DNA of 64,000 nucleotides from Cunninghamia lanceolata (taxonomy: Eukaryota; Streptophyta; Pinopsida; Cupressales; Cupressaceae). Of this stretch, positions 1-12,412 are shown in pieces. Below the pieces are notes generated by a model. That model was not told the DNA's origin, searched no databases, and saw only the letters and a list, made by a program, of their open reading frames with translations. The stretch lies in the NCBI GenBank assembly GCA_027924645.1, contig BSBN01000829.1, forward strand, positions 2,604,001 to 2,668,000, written 5' to 3'. How positions within the stretch are numbered: position 1 is the stretch's first letter; every line of letters starts with the position of its first letter. The translations under genes were made by a program, and so were the position numbers.

Positions 1-1149
1 TCATGCTATCTGGGATAAAATTGAACTCGTCATTGCTATCTTGGTAAAACTGGACTATTGCTATCTTGTTATCACTTCAAAGTTAACAAAATTCTGTGCT
101 TGCCCAAGTAGATAGCTCATCTAGTTTTTCTCATTTTTAACTAGGGGAAAAAAACCGCTGTATTATGTGTTTTGGGAATGATACTAGGCCTATGCTCTCC
201 CCTATCTTGGGTGACCAAAATGCCAGACATATCATTTTCGCATGTGTTTTTCCTTTAGAGGGGCCTGCTCTTGGATACCATTCATTCAAGTAGGAACGAC
301 CCTAAGTGGTAACAGGCTAGACGCCAAGCCCTTCCAAGCCACTATAAATAAATTGTGTTTGGAGTGAAAACTTCAAACAACGAGTGTAGTTGTGTTATAC
401 TGACAGCCAACCTCCCCCAAAACCCTCCAAGGCGCAACCCTTGCAGGCTGGGAGACTCCATAACGGAGAGTAGTGCTGCCGCATGTATAACCACTCGAAC
501 AGTTGTCTTTATTACTCATCCTTTGTTCTAGTGGCCAAAAACCCCTGTAATCCATTTAAAGCCTAGGATTGTACTTGCTTTTCTTTTTTAGTCCAAAAAG
601 AGTCAAAAAATCACAAAAAAACCATAAAAATATTCTTTGTGTTTGTTATGTCTTCTTGCCATAATTTCAGAAAATTAGATCAGAAAGACCTTCTTGCAAC
701 CAAAGATACCAAAAACATCAGAAAGTTTCCAAAAAAAATTGCAAAAATACTGAGAAAAACCAGAGTGGTGCATCTATCCTTTGTTTCTGCGCATTTGTGC
801 CGACCTGTGGTGCATCTATACCAACTTGCAATGCTTTTACTATCTATTATAGCACATGTACCTTTTACCAGTGTGGCGCATATGTCCTAACTTCTAGCGC
901 ATTTACTAGTTTTTGCAACGCATCTGTTCTGGCGCATGCATGACAGTGAGCACTTGCACAATCTTTGAGAGAAAAATTTTAGGTTTTCTAGGTACCCATT
1001 TCAGTCTCGTGTCAATTTCTGTTGAAATGACAAACCAATTAGAAGTAATTGCTCAAGAACTCCAATACCTATGAGAGCAATTAGACTTCAACGCCTCGTC
1101 CCAAGATCATATAGCAATTACTCAAGAACTCCAAGTCATACAACAAGAA
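1..1149 (+). other. Leader-like internal DNA without a supported gene
   Basis: No coding signal survives here. Short ORFs at 373-555 and 639-890 show no family features. Positions 765-950 hold irregular repeats of a GCGCAT / GTGCAT word. The stretch reads as the 5' internal leader of the element whose gag-like ORF begins at 1150. Confidence 0.4.
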
Positions 1150-3314
1150 ATGGCAATCTTACAAGCTGAACGTGTCAGTACTAGCTACACCTCACCCCAA
1201 AGTCATACATTCTTGTCCCGTCTTAATGATACTCTTAACAAGGCAAACACCACCTCAAGTGGGAAATCGTATACCACTCCGTCTACTAGTCCTCCTTCAC
1301 CATCTTCTAAGGCACATATCCCAAAGCATACCAGTCTTACACCAACACTGCCATTGAGTTCTCCAAGCTCTAAATGGGCAACCAAAGAAGCCTCCGATAA
1401 GTTTTGGGAAAGATGTTTTCTAGATTTACACAACAAAAGAAAAGATAGGGAGAACTCTAAATCCACTCCTCTATTACCTAACTCCTCTACCCAAACGCCT
1501 ACCAATGATGTGATCCAAGGGCTACTAGCAGAAAGTCAACCATATCCCCAAATTATGGTCCTTGACCTTATCAAGAACCTTCAAGCATGTCCATTACTCT
1601 AACCTCGTCATGTCACCTGCAACCCCTTGAGCATATTGAAGAACCTCCTACCATGCACCAAAGTCAAGGTCCATCGCACCTTCATGTTGTTGACCAAGAG
1701 CCTATCCAAAAGTCTTCTACCTCAACTTTGATTCAAGCACATCAAGAGTTATGTCAAGAGCACACTTTAGAACATGTGGAAACATCAACCCCCTATCTAA
1801 ATCAAGATCAAAGCACTCCCATCTGACCCTTACATAACCTTTATCTTTTCGATGATCCTATACCTATACATGAGCAATAAATCCAATTTCAAACCATTCA
1901 TAACCTATATCTCTTTTATGATCAAGATACTACCTTTGATGAAGAAGCTATCCATGAGAAACTTGATCATATACATGAACGAGAGATCAAATTCCAACCC
2001 CTCCATAACCTCTATCCTTTCTGTGATCAGGATATTATCGTTGATGATGAACCTATACAAGAGCACCTTAATTCCATCACACTAAATCCTATCAGTGATC
2101 AAGATCCCATCTATGATCACAAGCCTATCTATGATCAAGCAGACCATGATGATCCTCTTAGCCCACTTTATGCATTCCATGGTCCTGAGCTTATAACCCC
2201 ATCTAGTCCTATCCAAGATCCAACAAATTCCTCTTCCTTTGATGAGACAATTGCCTCCCAAGCAAGCACAAAAGATCAAACCAATAATACCCATATGTCG
2301 TCCATTATCAACCATGCTACAGATCCCCCACTGTATATCCTTGGTCTTACCGCCTTCATTCATGAGTGTTCCTCCTTAGAACACCAGCCACCATTATCCT
2401 CTATCCCACCTTCTTCATCCAATAAGGAACTTGTGGCTAGTGTTCCACCTACACATAATCCTGTTGTCCACCGCATACTCCAACATATGAACTATCAAAG
2501 TAAAGGCTTAGGCCTTCACGGACAAGGTATTTTGGAGCCCGTCCATGTCAATGTTCCTCCTCCTTCATATGGCCTTGGATACACACCCCAAGGTGAACAA
2601 TCTCGAGATGTTGGTACTTCCTCCACTCCTCCAAAGTCCACGACATTCCATCACAAACCCTATCATATCCCCAAAACATATGTCGCCATTCCACCTCCAT
2701 CATCCTATAATCGTCAAAAGCATGTGACCATACACCTTCCACCATCCAATCTACCTCCGCTACTTCCAACTCCTAACATCCCTCCATGCATTTTACCACC
2801 ACTTCTTCCAATACCTTATTTGCCCATCTATAAATCTTCTAACAATCCCAATCATGGCCAACAAATGTACATGTTGTCTAAACAAAGAGCTTCCACCAAC
2901 TCTATTTCCACCATCCCAAAAGATTTCAACGGCAAACATTTGGATACCTCTACCTATCGAATTAAAAATCCTAAGAGTCCTCATGACCTAGGATACAAGA
3001 TCCAAGAATCAAAGAAGCGTCCTTCTCAAGAGCTGTATACACCCACACACCTATACACCAAGCTGAAAAAGGTGTGGGTCTGTATCCAACAAATGATTAC
3101 TCCAAAAGATGCACAAAAGCTGCATACACCCAAACCCATACCTTCACATGTATTATCTAAAAATAAAATGGCTTGGGCACCTAAGCAAAAATCCCTCAAG
3201 TTACATGAGGTATCTACCTCTCAAGAATCTCAACCATCCACTTTCTCCCATTCCATCCAAAAGTCTCAAATTCTTCCATCCCACATGACAAGCAAAAATC
3301 AACAAAATACTTAG
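1150..3314 (+). pseudogene. Pro/Ser/His-rich gag-like ORF with G-patch-like motif, frameshifted
   Basis: Open segments at 1150-1602, 1587-1826, 1852-2085 and 2295-3314 lie head to tail in different frames, so one long ORF appears broken by small indels and stops. The protein is rich in Pro, Ser, Thr, His and Gln, with no enzyme motif. At about 2484-2590 it reads ILQHMNYQSKGLGL...GQGILEPV...SYGLGYTP, which resembles the G-patch found near the protease of some retroelements (known family feature; match by eye). The part at 1620-1826 (IEEPPT, SQGPS, HVETSTPYLNQD) matches the minus-strand ORF at 54499-54800 (IEESPT, SQEPS, HIETSTSYPNQD), so this is a repeated family. Function is inferred as a structural (gag-like) protein of the host element. 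A domesticated or unknown ORF cannot be excluded. Confidence 0.5.
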
Positions 3315-4339
3315 TCTATGTGGATCCCTACGTGCCTAAGTCATTCATCCACAAGAAGAAGTCTTCGTTGCTTCCTACACTACTTTCCCATCACCAGTTT
3401 TAATGTTTATCACAGTATGTGCAACCGTTGGTCATGATTCCCTTCCATTCCGCAACATTTTCATATACCTCCATCTCCCCTTCCTTCCACTATTATCCTA
3501 CATATCTTCCTCATCCTATTCCTACGGTCCATTCTTTTTCATAGATTTTTCATCCATCCTTGCATAAGTCCTCCGTATTTCGCATCATCATCCACTATCA
3601 CACCCTTCATAATCAAATATCTACCTTCTCCATCTCACTTTCATGCAATCTCCTACCAACATCTATGAGAACACTTGACATAGTTCATGCGACATCTTTC
3701 TAGTGGGACTATCACCTTTCATGGAACTAGGCACTCAGGTCCCTCTCTTCCATATTCCACCTTCTCCTATCAAAAAAAAAGAAAAGAAAAAATAAAAAAA
3801 GTAAAGAAAAATTCCTTCATCCAATGGTGAAAATCTGGCAAACAGGTGCCTTGGATAAGTACCATGATGAAAACCTGGCAAACAAGCGTCATGTGTAAGT
3901 TGATCTTCTACGTCACCTACACTTGGGGGCACCTTGTCTCATCAGCATATCACTCTTCTCCTATCAATTACCTTCCATGCCATTTCCTATCCTATCCTTC
4001 TATCCATTACCTACCCATACTGTCCAGTTCATCCATCCTAAATCTTCCTTTCCTCTACTTTCTTTGGTCTTGATAAAGATTGGGGGCACAATGTTGACAA
4101 ATGTTTTAGATGTCTCTTGACATACCTTATCCCTCCAAACCATGCAAATCCTTCATTACCCTCTCATCCTCCTATCGTCGTAAGCTTTTTCATGAAAAAT
4201 ACTAAGTATTCTACCTACAATGGGGCATGTTATTCTTATGCGACATAGTCCTTGGAGATCACATCCTTGTGTCCTTCTACCTAACCATCTATATCTACTA
4301 TCACCCATGCATCTACCTATCTGTGGTGTTTCCTTGTCA
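3315..4339 (+). other. 3' internal non-coding DNA of the LTR element
   Basis: Pyrimidine-rich sequence holding an A-rich tract (3771-3813) and a repeated phrase ATGGTGAAAATCTGGCAAAC / GATGAAAACCTGGCAAAC at 3824 and 3866. Two TTGGGGGCAC words (3921 and 4080) follow. Small ORFs here lack family features. Confidence 0.35.
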
Positions 4340-4780
4340 TTGGTATCATCTATTCCATGTCGTGTCTTATCTGATCCATATCTATTCCATATCGTGTCTT
4401 ATCTGATCCATATCTGTTCCATGTCGTGTCTTATCTATTCCATATCTGATCCATATTTGTTCCATGTCATGTCTTATCTATTCCATATCTGATCCATGTC
4501 TGTTCCATATCATGTCTTGTCTGATCCATATTTGTTCCATATCGTGTCTTGTCTAATCCATATCTATTCCATATCATGTCTTGTCTGATCCACATCCATA
4601 TCATATCTTATCTGTTCCATATCATGTCTTATCTTATCTATATATGTTCCATATCTGATCCATATCCATTCCATATCATGTCTTATCTATTCCATATCAT
4701 GTCTTATCCGATCCATAACTATTCCATGTCTGATCCATATTTGTTCCATATCGTGTCTCATCCAATCCATATCTTAGGTC
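4340..4780 (+). repeat. Tandem minisatellite, CCATATC-rich units
   Basis: Irregular tandem copies built from GATCCATATCTGTTCCATAT and TCGTGTCTTATCT-type blocks, with spacings near 17 and 34 bases, run for about 440 bp. The repetitive ORFs at 4220-4920 (FHIMSYLIHI-type peptides) are translations of this array, not genes. Confidence 0.85.
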
Positions 4781-4990
4781 CATTAGGGTTCACCATGAAC
4801 TACGTTGCCTCTACGTTGTCACGTAGGCAGGGCCATTTTCTCAAATGTGCCATTGAGGTTTCACTGTCCCGTGTTTGGTCCTTCTTTCTATCTGAGTTCA
4901 CACCACTTTCTACCACCTAGGTCTTAGGTCTGCTAGGGTTTACCTCAAACTACGTTGCCTTTGCGTTGTCACGTAGGCAAGGCCATTTAG
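4772..4990 (+). repeat. Direct duplication of a ~66-bp block
   Basis: The block at about 4772-4838 (TTAGGTCCATTAGGGTT... ACGTTGTCACGTAGGCAGGG) recurs at about 4923-4989 with roughly ten differences. Each copy contains ACTACGTTGCCT and GTTGTCACGTAGGCA. Confidence 0.8.
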
Positions 4991-5456
4991 CAATGAGCCC
5001 CCGAGGCACTAGGTCAGTCCCTTAGGGTTTGTCTCACCAATAAAGATTGTGGAATCTTCTCACCAGGCAAGAAAGTGCAAGCAAGGCCCGCTTTCAAGCA
5101 AAAATTTTGACGCAACACCTTAACCTATCCAAGGCAAAGCAATCAAACACCTAAGGACTTCTAAATGATTTTACCCAAATTATGGCAAGAAACAAACACA
5201 TCTAAATGCAAAAATGTTTTGTGGATTGGAAACATGGTTAAAATATGGAGTCTTGATTTCTGCTATCATGTCTTTCTATGCTACTCGAGGATGCCAAAAG
5301 ATAGAGATGCTATGATGGGGGCATGATTATTTTCTTTGTTTGTTGTTTGTGGATTAATCTTTAGTAATGTGAAGCCTTGTCTAACGACATGATTGGTAAA
5401 AGATCATTGAGGACGTCAAAGGTCTAACATGGGAGCAATTCTTGTCTGTTGATATG

Positions 5457-5585
5457 CAAGAAATACTTAGGTCATCTCGGTTCAATTATACCTCGATGCT
5501 TGTATTAACTTGCTAAATCAAAATCCATGTAAGAAATGCTCAAGTCATCTCGGTTCAATTATACCTAGATGCTTGCATTAACTTA
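5457..5585 (+). repeat. Two direct copies of a ~57-bp block, 72-bp period
   Basis: Both copies share GTCATCTCGGTTCAATTATA followed by CCT(C/A)GATGCTTG(T/C)ATTAACTT. The rest of 4991-6496 holds no recognised gene. The ORFs at 5728-6456 have no family features. Confidence 0.8.
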
Positions 5586-6070
5586 CAACATTCAAAAAAA
5601 GTACCCAAAAAAAAAAGTCCAATGATGAAATAAGCACTTCAAAATACTTGCACTATCAAGATGTCAAAAAAACCATTCACATCCACAAAAGCATCCACAA
5701 AGCATCCATACCATACCCCATGCAATAATGATCCAACAATGTAGAGTATCAATACAAATGAAAGCTTGTGAGTTCTTCTACCAATCAGTATTCTATCTAT
5801 CATTGTGGTCCATTCTTCTCAATCCAGTCAACCCGAGCAATGATCAAAATACAAGTCCATCCTTAATCCATACCAATCAAGTCAAGTCAATCTTGTCAAA
5901 TGATCCAATCACAATCAGTGGTCTTAATCCTTGTCTGGTCGTAAACCAACTCGATCAGTTAATCAATCAATTGTCTTATACAGGATGTCACATTGTCAAA
6001 ATTAGACCAACACACACGTCTTACACGACATATTTCATTTCCTGAAACTAGACACTATCCTTCATGTTGC

Positions 6071-6151
6071 TCTAGGGATCTATCGTTCCCCGCCATGACA
6101 ACATGCCTGTCGTGTTGGTCTAGGGATATATCGTTCCCCACCATGACAACA
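6071..6151 (+). repeat. Two direct copies of a 33-bp block, 48-bp period
   Basis: TCTAGGGATCTATCGTTCCC (6071) and TCTAGGGATATATCGTTCCC (6119), each followed by C(G/A)CCATGACAACA. Confidence 0.85.
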
Positions 6152-6481
6152 CTATCGTATATCGTCATCAGTATATCATTGGTTTACCGCTTGACAGGGG
6201 CAATACCTTGTTTGTTCTTGTATCATTTGTGCATACTTGTGTACTTGCTTGTGTGTGTTATCATTCTATCTTGCATCACGTATCATTCATCTCTTTCTTC
6301 ATCCTAACCTATTTTTCCCTTCTTCGTGAGATTGTCCGTCTCACACCTTTTGCCTTCTTCTCGTCCAATCTCCTTAGGGGGCATCCTATCATCATAGCCT
6401 ATACCAAGGGCAAACTGGGGCATGTATCATTACTCAACAATCGATTTATTCTTTGAAGCAACGTCGTAAACTGCATTGCAT

Positions 6482-6496
6482 CAAAGAAGGGCAAAA
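6482..6496 (+). promoter_or_regulatory. Polypurine tract candidate
   Basis: CAAAGAAGGGCAAAA lies directly before the TG that opens the LTR at 6497. In LTR retrotransposons this site primes plus-strand DNA synthesis. Confidence 0.6.
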
Positions 6497-7705
6497 TGTA
6501 TACGCCTAAAAATGACACGATTCAGTCTAAATAAATATTCTTAATATTTATTCCTTTCTAATTCTTCTATCAATAAATAAATAAATAAATTTGTTTATTT
6601 GATTCACATTCCTCTAAATTAATTAAATATCAAAATATTTAATTACCTCTTCTAAAGTCAAAATTGAATAAATTTTTTTATTTAATTAAATTCTTCCAAA
6701 CAATTAAAATAATTCTTAATTATTTAATTAAATCAAATCATTTCTCCAAATTTAAATAAATCAAATCAAATTTATTTAAATTCTTTCCAATCCCTAAAAA
6801 TAAAATACAATCAAATATTTTATTTATTCTTCCAAATCATGCACAAATAATAAAATAAATTTATTTATTTAATTTGTTTTCTTATCTTCTAAATTAAGTA
6901 ATTCTAATTATTTAATTGTTTCTTCCAATAATATCTTCTCTAAATTTAAATAAATCAATCATTTATTTAAATTGTCTTTTCTTCTAAATTGAGTTATCTC
7001 TAAATATAATTCAAGCTTTGTGTACATGCAATTAAATATTCCTAATATTTAATAAAGCAAAATATCTTCTTATTCTCATGCAAATCTATTCTTCTTGTTT
7101 TAAATCACTTAATTGATTATTATATTCTTTTAATTGCTTGAACTCATTCTTCTATTTTTGTTAATTCCTCTCATGCAAAAGAAAGCAAGACACATGTCTT
7201 CTTCTTATTCGTTGCACGTTCCTCAATTATTCTCAATCGTTGATCTTCTCAAGTCTTCTATACCATTGATCTCTTCTTTCCCAAGTCTATAAATTGAACC
7301 TCATTCTTCCATTCTATCATCCAAGCTTTAAGTATTGTTACTCTGTAGGAATTACAGCGCGCCTTTGGCACCAATTCCTTCATTGCTTGTGATCATATTT
7401 GCTACTATGCACTACGCGCTACTACCATCGTTGTGAAGCTCTTCTTCATTGTGATATTATCATAGCCATTCCCAATTGACATTCTTGAAGCATATCAAGG
7501 AAGTGCACTCTCTGAGGGCATCATTCATACATGCAAAAATAATTGTGATAGGCAATCAATAGAAGCTTTGAATTAAGGATGTTTGCTTTGTTGTTCATTG
7601 CTTTATTTTATTGGATTTTCTTAGTTCACTATTTCATTGAAGTTTTGGGTATTTGATATTGATATTATTGCTTATTCATTGTTGATCCAATTTTACGCTA
7701 ACACA
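6497..7705 (+). repeat. 3' LTR
   Basis: Opens TGTATACGCCTAAAAATGAC after a purine tract. Contains a very AT-rich U3 (6540-6970, many ATTTATTTAATT words), a TATA box near 7287 and ends near TTTTACGCTAACACA at 7705. The end is inferred, since no second copy is present. Confidence 0.55.
7286..7294 (+). promoter_or_regulatory. TATA box of the LTR
   Basis: TCTATAAAT about 790 bases into the LTR. The position fits an LTR promoter; the transcription start was not determined. Confidence 0.5.
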
Positions 7706-7707
7706 AT

Positions 7708-7830
7708 CCATGAAACCATGTTCTTTTGAGGTATTTTGTCAAACGATTCACATGCCTTGTGTATGCTTCCACATTTGCATATATATGTACCAAGGCATTT
7801 GCAACTACTGTAGAGAAAAACTAATGTGTT
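7708..7830 (-). pseudogene. PPR protein fragment
   Basis: The minus strand reads VANALVHIYA, then after a one-base shift KCGSIHKACESFDKIP and QKNMVSWI. This matches the PLS-type pentatricopeptide pattern seen in plants (ALVDMYAKCGSI..A..FD.MP.RNVVSW). PPR proteins bind organellar RNA (family knowledge). Only about one and a half motifs remain, shifted in frame, directly beside the LTR end. It is probably the downstream continuation of the fragments at 9240-9520. Confidence 0.7.
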
Positions 7831-9239
7831 GTAGACTTAACTAATTTAGGGGAAAACCTATCTGAATAGTCCACTCTATCACTATGCATTCCTACATTGA
7901 ATTATCAACCAAGGAGTGTAAGCTTATGATGGTACTTAGAAAGTATATGCCTTCAGGGCTCATATGGTTCCTAAACTATTCCATCTTAACTTTAAACAAA
8001 CAAATCTATCTTGCTGGAATTGACATAATTACAAAATAGTGAAAACAACTATAAATCCTAGTTGCTACAGGTACCTACAACAAGGTCTGTAGATAACTAT
8101 TACAACAGGGAAACTGTAGAGTTAACTTAATGAATTGACAAGAATGAAATGACTAACTACTGACCTCTAGAGGATTTGTAAACACACTAATATGCATTTT
8201 TTCATGAACTATATCTATTTAATCAAAACATAATACTAACTTGAATTCAAATAACGATTAACAGAAAACTAATAAACCAACATTAACTAAAATGAAATAA
8301 ACAAGGAGAGATTTAGTACCTTGAGTAGCCAGCTCAAGAGACTGTCTTCCTTAACTGAAACCAAATCTAATTCAGATTCTACGTATCTTTGTAACACATA
8401 TCAAATCTTAACTTATTCCATACACAGAATCAACTCATATCAAATTGTTCAACAATGAAATCTTTTCTGTCATATCCAGATTGTATTCCATAAATGTAAC
8501 ATGCTTGAGTCTTTACACATAGAAAAGGAAATGATAACTGAACTAAACTTCTTAACTACTTGACTCTGCTACCTTATATATCTCATCTTCCCCTTACTAT
8601 ACAAAAATGGAGATAGAGCCTTATTTATTAATTAAATGACTTTGATCATTTACCGTGCCTAGATACTAGGTCATGGAGTCAAGATCACATTCTTATTCTA
8701 ACTGACTATAAGAAGAAGAATTCAAATCAAATTAGAAGTCTGATGCATGAACAACATCCATAATCATATTTGAAACAAATCCACTCCTTAATTTATTACT
8801 ATCCATGATGCTCCATAATTGTCTTCAGCTGTCTCTACATTCTAAGCGTTGAAACTCACTTCTATTAACTCCTTTGTCTGTAACCTGCTACAAATGCTTG
8901 ATCTCATCGTGACACGTCCAATTCTGCACATAGAATTAGTTCCCAAAGCCTATACCACAAGCATTCTCCATGACTAACTATAAAAACATCTAATTTATAC
9001 TTTTATACATATCTATATCTAATTCATTCATTAGATAATATGATCATCACATTCCATATTAATATTATAAGTTCAGGTCTTAGAAGTATAAAGAAGGTCA
9101 ACATATCATAGTGCAAACATGGATAAATGTCTTAAAGGATGCTATGAAAGAAGTCTTTGAAGTATAAAAAGTAGCATAAAAGAGACTAATTTTGCAGCCC
9201 ATCAACTACTATGTCAATCAAAAATTCTCTTTCCATTAT
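7831..9239. other. No gene recognised
   Basis: AT-rich DNA between two PPR fragments on the same strand. It may be an insertion or intron that separated them; no terminal repeats or coding motifs were identified. Confidence 0.3.
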
Positions 9240-9520
9240 GATTTGATGGATGTCCATACTCTAGCCTTATACCTCCCAATTACATTTGCTTAAAAGTTTC
9301 CAAGGCCTTTTCAACTTAATCATTTTATGTTTATACAACAATCATCACACTCCATGAGACCACATTTTTGGGGGTTATTTAATTGAAAAGCCTTAAAGCC
9401 TCATCAAGAAACATCATTCTTCATGTATCTCACAATCATGGCATTCCATGAGACCACATTTTGTTCAAGCATTTATCAAACAGTTCATGTGCTTTTTGTA
9501 TTATCCCACTTTGAATACAT
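9240..9520 (-). pseudogene. PPR protein fragments
   Basis: The minus strand holds AHELFDK followed by NVVSWNAMIVRYMKN (about 9400-9520), then VVSWSVMIV (9344-9372), then VEKALETFKQM and LGGIRLEYGHP (9240-9320). In order these fit two consecutive PPR repeats of a PLS-type protein. Stops and frameshifts interrupt every motif, so it is a pseudogene. The piece at 7708-7830 would be the next repeats. Confidence 0.7.
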
Positions 9521-9779
9521 ATCGGCTCATAATGAATACCAATAAATTTGTACGATCTATTTAGCAATTGGCATGGCTAGCTTGGAAGGTTAAAATGGTA
9601 CAACTAGCATTTTGATGCTCTTCAACACATAAGATTGTTATTATTTGGAAGAAAATATAAATAGACATCTTCCCAAGTTTAAAACTCACACAAAAACTAT
9701 GGAAATTATGCAACACAAAAATTTGGAAACACACCAACAATATTTTTTTGGTATTTTCTAAATATTCCACCACACAAAA

Positions 9780-10327
9780 TAACTAAAATCTTCACACAAA
9801 ACTAAAAACTAAAGTACAATGAAAATATTGGCTCAATAATAATCCTTGGATGGAATTACTCCTTTGGAATGGAGGGTTTTCATCCTCAACTCCATTTGTC
9901 AATAGGGTTTTCATCCTAGGGCAAAGAAATGAACACAAAGGCTCGATTTCGGAAATAAGGGTTTAATAGATAAAATTGCAGAGTTGCAAATGAGCCCTTA
10001 TTCCCTTTTTATAGACTCCCAAGGGAATTAAAATTCAAATATTCACTTTTCCTACCCAAAATTCTATTTTTAATTTACTTTTGTAACTCTACCCCAAAAT
10101 AATAAAATATCACTAAGAGTTACATAAGGCTTTATTATGTCCCATTTAGGTAGCCTATAAAATAATAATAAAGTTGTCTTTTACAATGCATGTAAAAACA
10201 ATATTAAGACCAACTTAATTATTATTTATTAAAATATTTTCCTAACCCAACCATTAACCTACAGGAAATTAAAAAATAGACTAAGGGACCATGACAAAAG
10301 CCTAGGGCTAAAAAGGGGACATAACAT
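9780..10327 (-). mobile_element. Possible solo LTR related to the chromovirus LTR
   Basis: Read on the minus strand it opens TGTTATGTCCCCTTTTTAGC, close to TGTAATGTCCCCTTCATCAG of the chromovirus LTRs at 18308 and 24517. A similar AT-rich stretch and a TATA box (TATAAAAAGGGAAT, about 10000-10013) follow. GGGTTTTCATCCT, also found in the right chromovirus LTR, occurs at 9867 and 9905. The left boundary is not clear and no target duplication was found. Confidence 0.4.
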
Positions 10328-11399
10328 ATGGATGCATTGACTTATGATAGATTCACATGGGTATTAATTTCACGTATATGGTTTTATTTTGTTATGATTT
10401 TATATTGTATGACATGGATATGTTGTAGAAATTATGATTACTCTTAATAGGATTTTTTATTTAGGGGATTGTAAATTAACTAGCATAAGACTACTTGCCT
10501 AGCTTTCAAGATGCAAGAATTAGGGAATCACGCAAGTACAAGAAAAGTGACAAGGATGAAAATGAATTTATAAAGAGTCCAAAGACTAATCCTAATCTAT
10601 ACCAACCATTAGGTTAAAACTAGACATCAACAAGAAACACATTTTATAGGTACCTCTTAGACTTAGATCAAAGATGGCCAAGAGGTCAAGTTTGGGGTAA
10701 AGGAAAGCATACAAAATAAAGATGGCTTTTTGAAGGTGGGAAAGACTCTTGGTTGTTTCACCTAACTTGTGCATGTGTATGCTTTACTTATTTACTCTAT
10801 TTCTAATTAATCTCACCCTCATAACTTTGATTGAGGTATGCACCTAAGAGTATGAACATTATGCAATAGTTTTCATTTTCTCATTTTCTCATTTTTATTT
10901 TGATTAGAGTATTAGACCCCCTCAACCTAACCCCATGGTACTAAGAAGAAGTGAGGGATCATAACCAAAGGTTATAAGGTGAGTAAGGGGCTAGACACAA
11001 CCAAATGGGTATAAATTAGATTCTAAGACTTCCCCTTTGCTGAGGAAAATTGGTAAAACTTGCCTATTAGCTTCTTGAATGTACTGTGGGCTTGTACAAT
11101 TGATGTGCACAGGGCTAGGGAATAATGATAGCTATGAACAGGATCAGTTTAAGGCTCTATGTTGATTGATTCAAATTATCAGAAATGTAGAGTAATAAAT
11201 GGTGCATGGTGATTTAGGGACTTGTGACTTAGTAAAGACAACCTCCATACTAGCAACTTAAGACTCCTACTAAGACAAAAATAAAAAAGAGAAACCACAA
11301 AATGTAATGGAGTAAATTGAACAGAATGCAATGCATATTTATTTTAGTTTAGAATTTGTTTTTTGATTTAGATATATATATTTCTTAAGGTGAAAGGTG
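10328..11399. other. No gene recognised
   Basis: AT-rich DNA with only short featureless ORFs. Confidence 0.3.
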
Positions 11400-11660
11400 T
11401 TGACTATTTCATTGAACTCATCACCTTCCATGGTGCACAAAAGGTAAGTATCATTGCCGACATCTTCCAAGTAACTAGATATGGACCAACCTAATTTGAT
11501 CTAAACTTTTGGCCTTCATCGACAATTTTTTCAATGAGGTTATTGATTTTGAGTACAAGGTCTTTGACCTTAAAGGGTCTAGGGATGCTATTCCTAGTTC
11601 TACTTGAACTTGCGTCTCACAACCTGTACCAATGTGACAAAAGCTTGATGATGGAAGGTA
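11400..11660 (-). pseudogene. Ty3/gypsy integrase C-terminal fragment
   Basis: The minus strand reads PFKVKDLVLKINNLIEKIVD then EGQKFRSN-VGPYLV (the dash is a stop). This fits the F..GDLVL..........G.K..PNWEGPY.V pattern of plant Ty3/gypsy integrase C-termini. The stop replaces the Trp of the NWEGPY motif (TGG to TAG). The catalytic core is not visible upstream. Confidence 0.65.
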
Positions 11661-12412
11661 GTCCAATAAGGGGTTCTTTTGTTAGATAAGAGACCATTTA
11701 ACAAGTTAAATTCATGTTTGAGATATATTCAGACATCATTGCGATTCTTAATAGACTGCAAAAATTGATATAGCTCATAGGGTGTTTGAGGTTCTTCTTA
11801 CTCCTTTGGGAGGACAAAATTGGCACTCATTTTTCCATTAGGTTATGGATGTAAGTCCATAGAGTAATTAATGTATGTTTCATGTAGTTCTAGGACTGTT
11901 GGGTTTATTGTCTTGATCATTATGTGCATCATAGTTTTTGTCAAAACTCTCCTACACTTACCTCATTCTCATTTGGGAACTAAATTATTTTGACCTAGAC
12001 CTGAGGTGCTTCCCAAACTTAATTGGACCTAGTAGAGATAATAAGCGAGGATTAATGTGTGGGAACGTCATTCATTAAATGTATCAAGGGAACTTCCTAA
12101 TCATTTGTAGGCATGTTATTTTGAGGGTCAAGGAAGGTCTCAAGATTGTGACCACATTAGAATGGTTTGTCTTTCTCTAATAACTTGACTATCTTTATGG
12201 TAATACTTGTGGAAAGAGTTATAACTTGTTTGGATCTCTCTCCCTTTTTGAATGCTATTGTTCCTAGGTCTTTATTAATCTTAGAGGCTTCTTCTTTCTT
12301 TCTTAATCATAAGGTCCATGTTGTGGTGTTTGGTATCACAACCTTGTTCATGGAGAGCTCATAGTTGACTACTATTCCAACCCTCTTTTAAGTTGTATCC
12401 ATTTTGATCATA

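Larger units (their letters stand above)
1..7705 (+). mobile_element. Non-autonomous LTR retrotransposon, 3' part (5' end outside window)
   Basis: A gag-like Pro/Ser-rich ORF (1150-3314) is followed by about 3 kb of non-coding internal DNA, a purine-rich tract (6482-6496) and an LTR opening TGTATACGCC at 6497. No protease, reverse transcriptase or integrase motif was found between the ORF and the LTR, so the element probably relied on enzymes supplied in trans. The 5' LTR is not in the window, so the length and the LTR end (7705, placed at ...AACACA just before PPR-like DNA) are inferred. Confidence 0.6.

Noticed and set aside
1203..1505. Minus-strand ORF opposite the gag-like ORF
   Set aside because: Shadow frame; the plus-strand frame has a homologue at 54499-54900.
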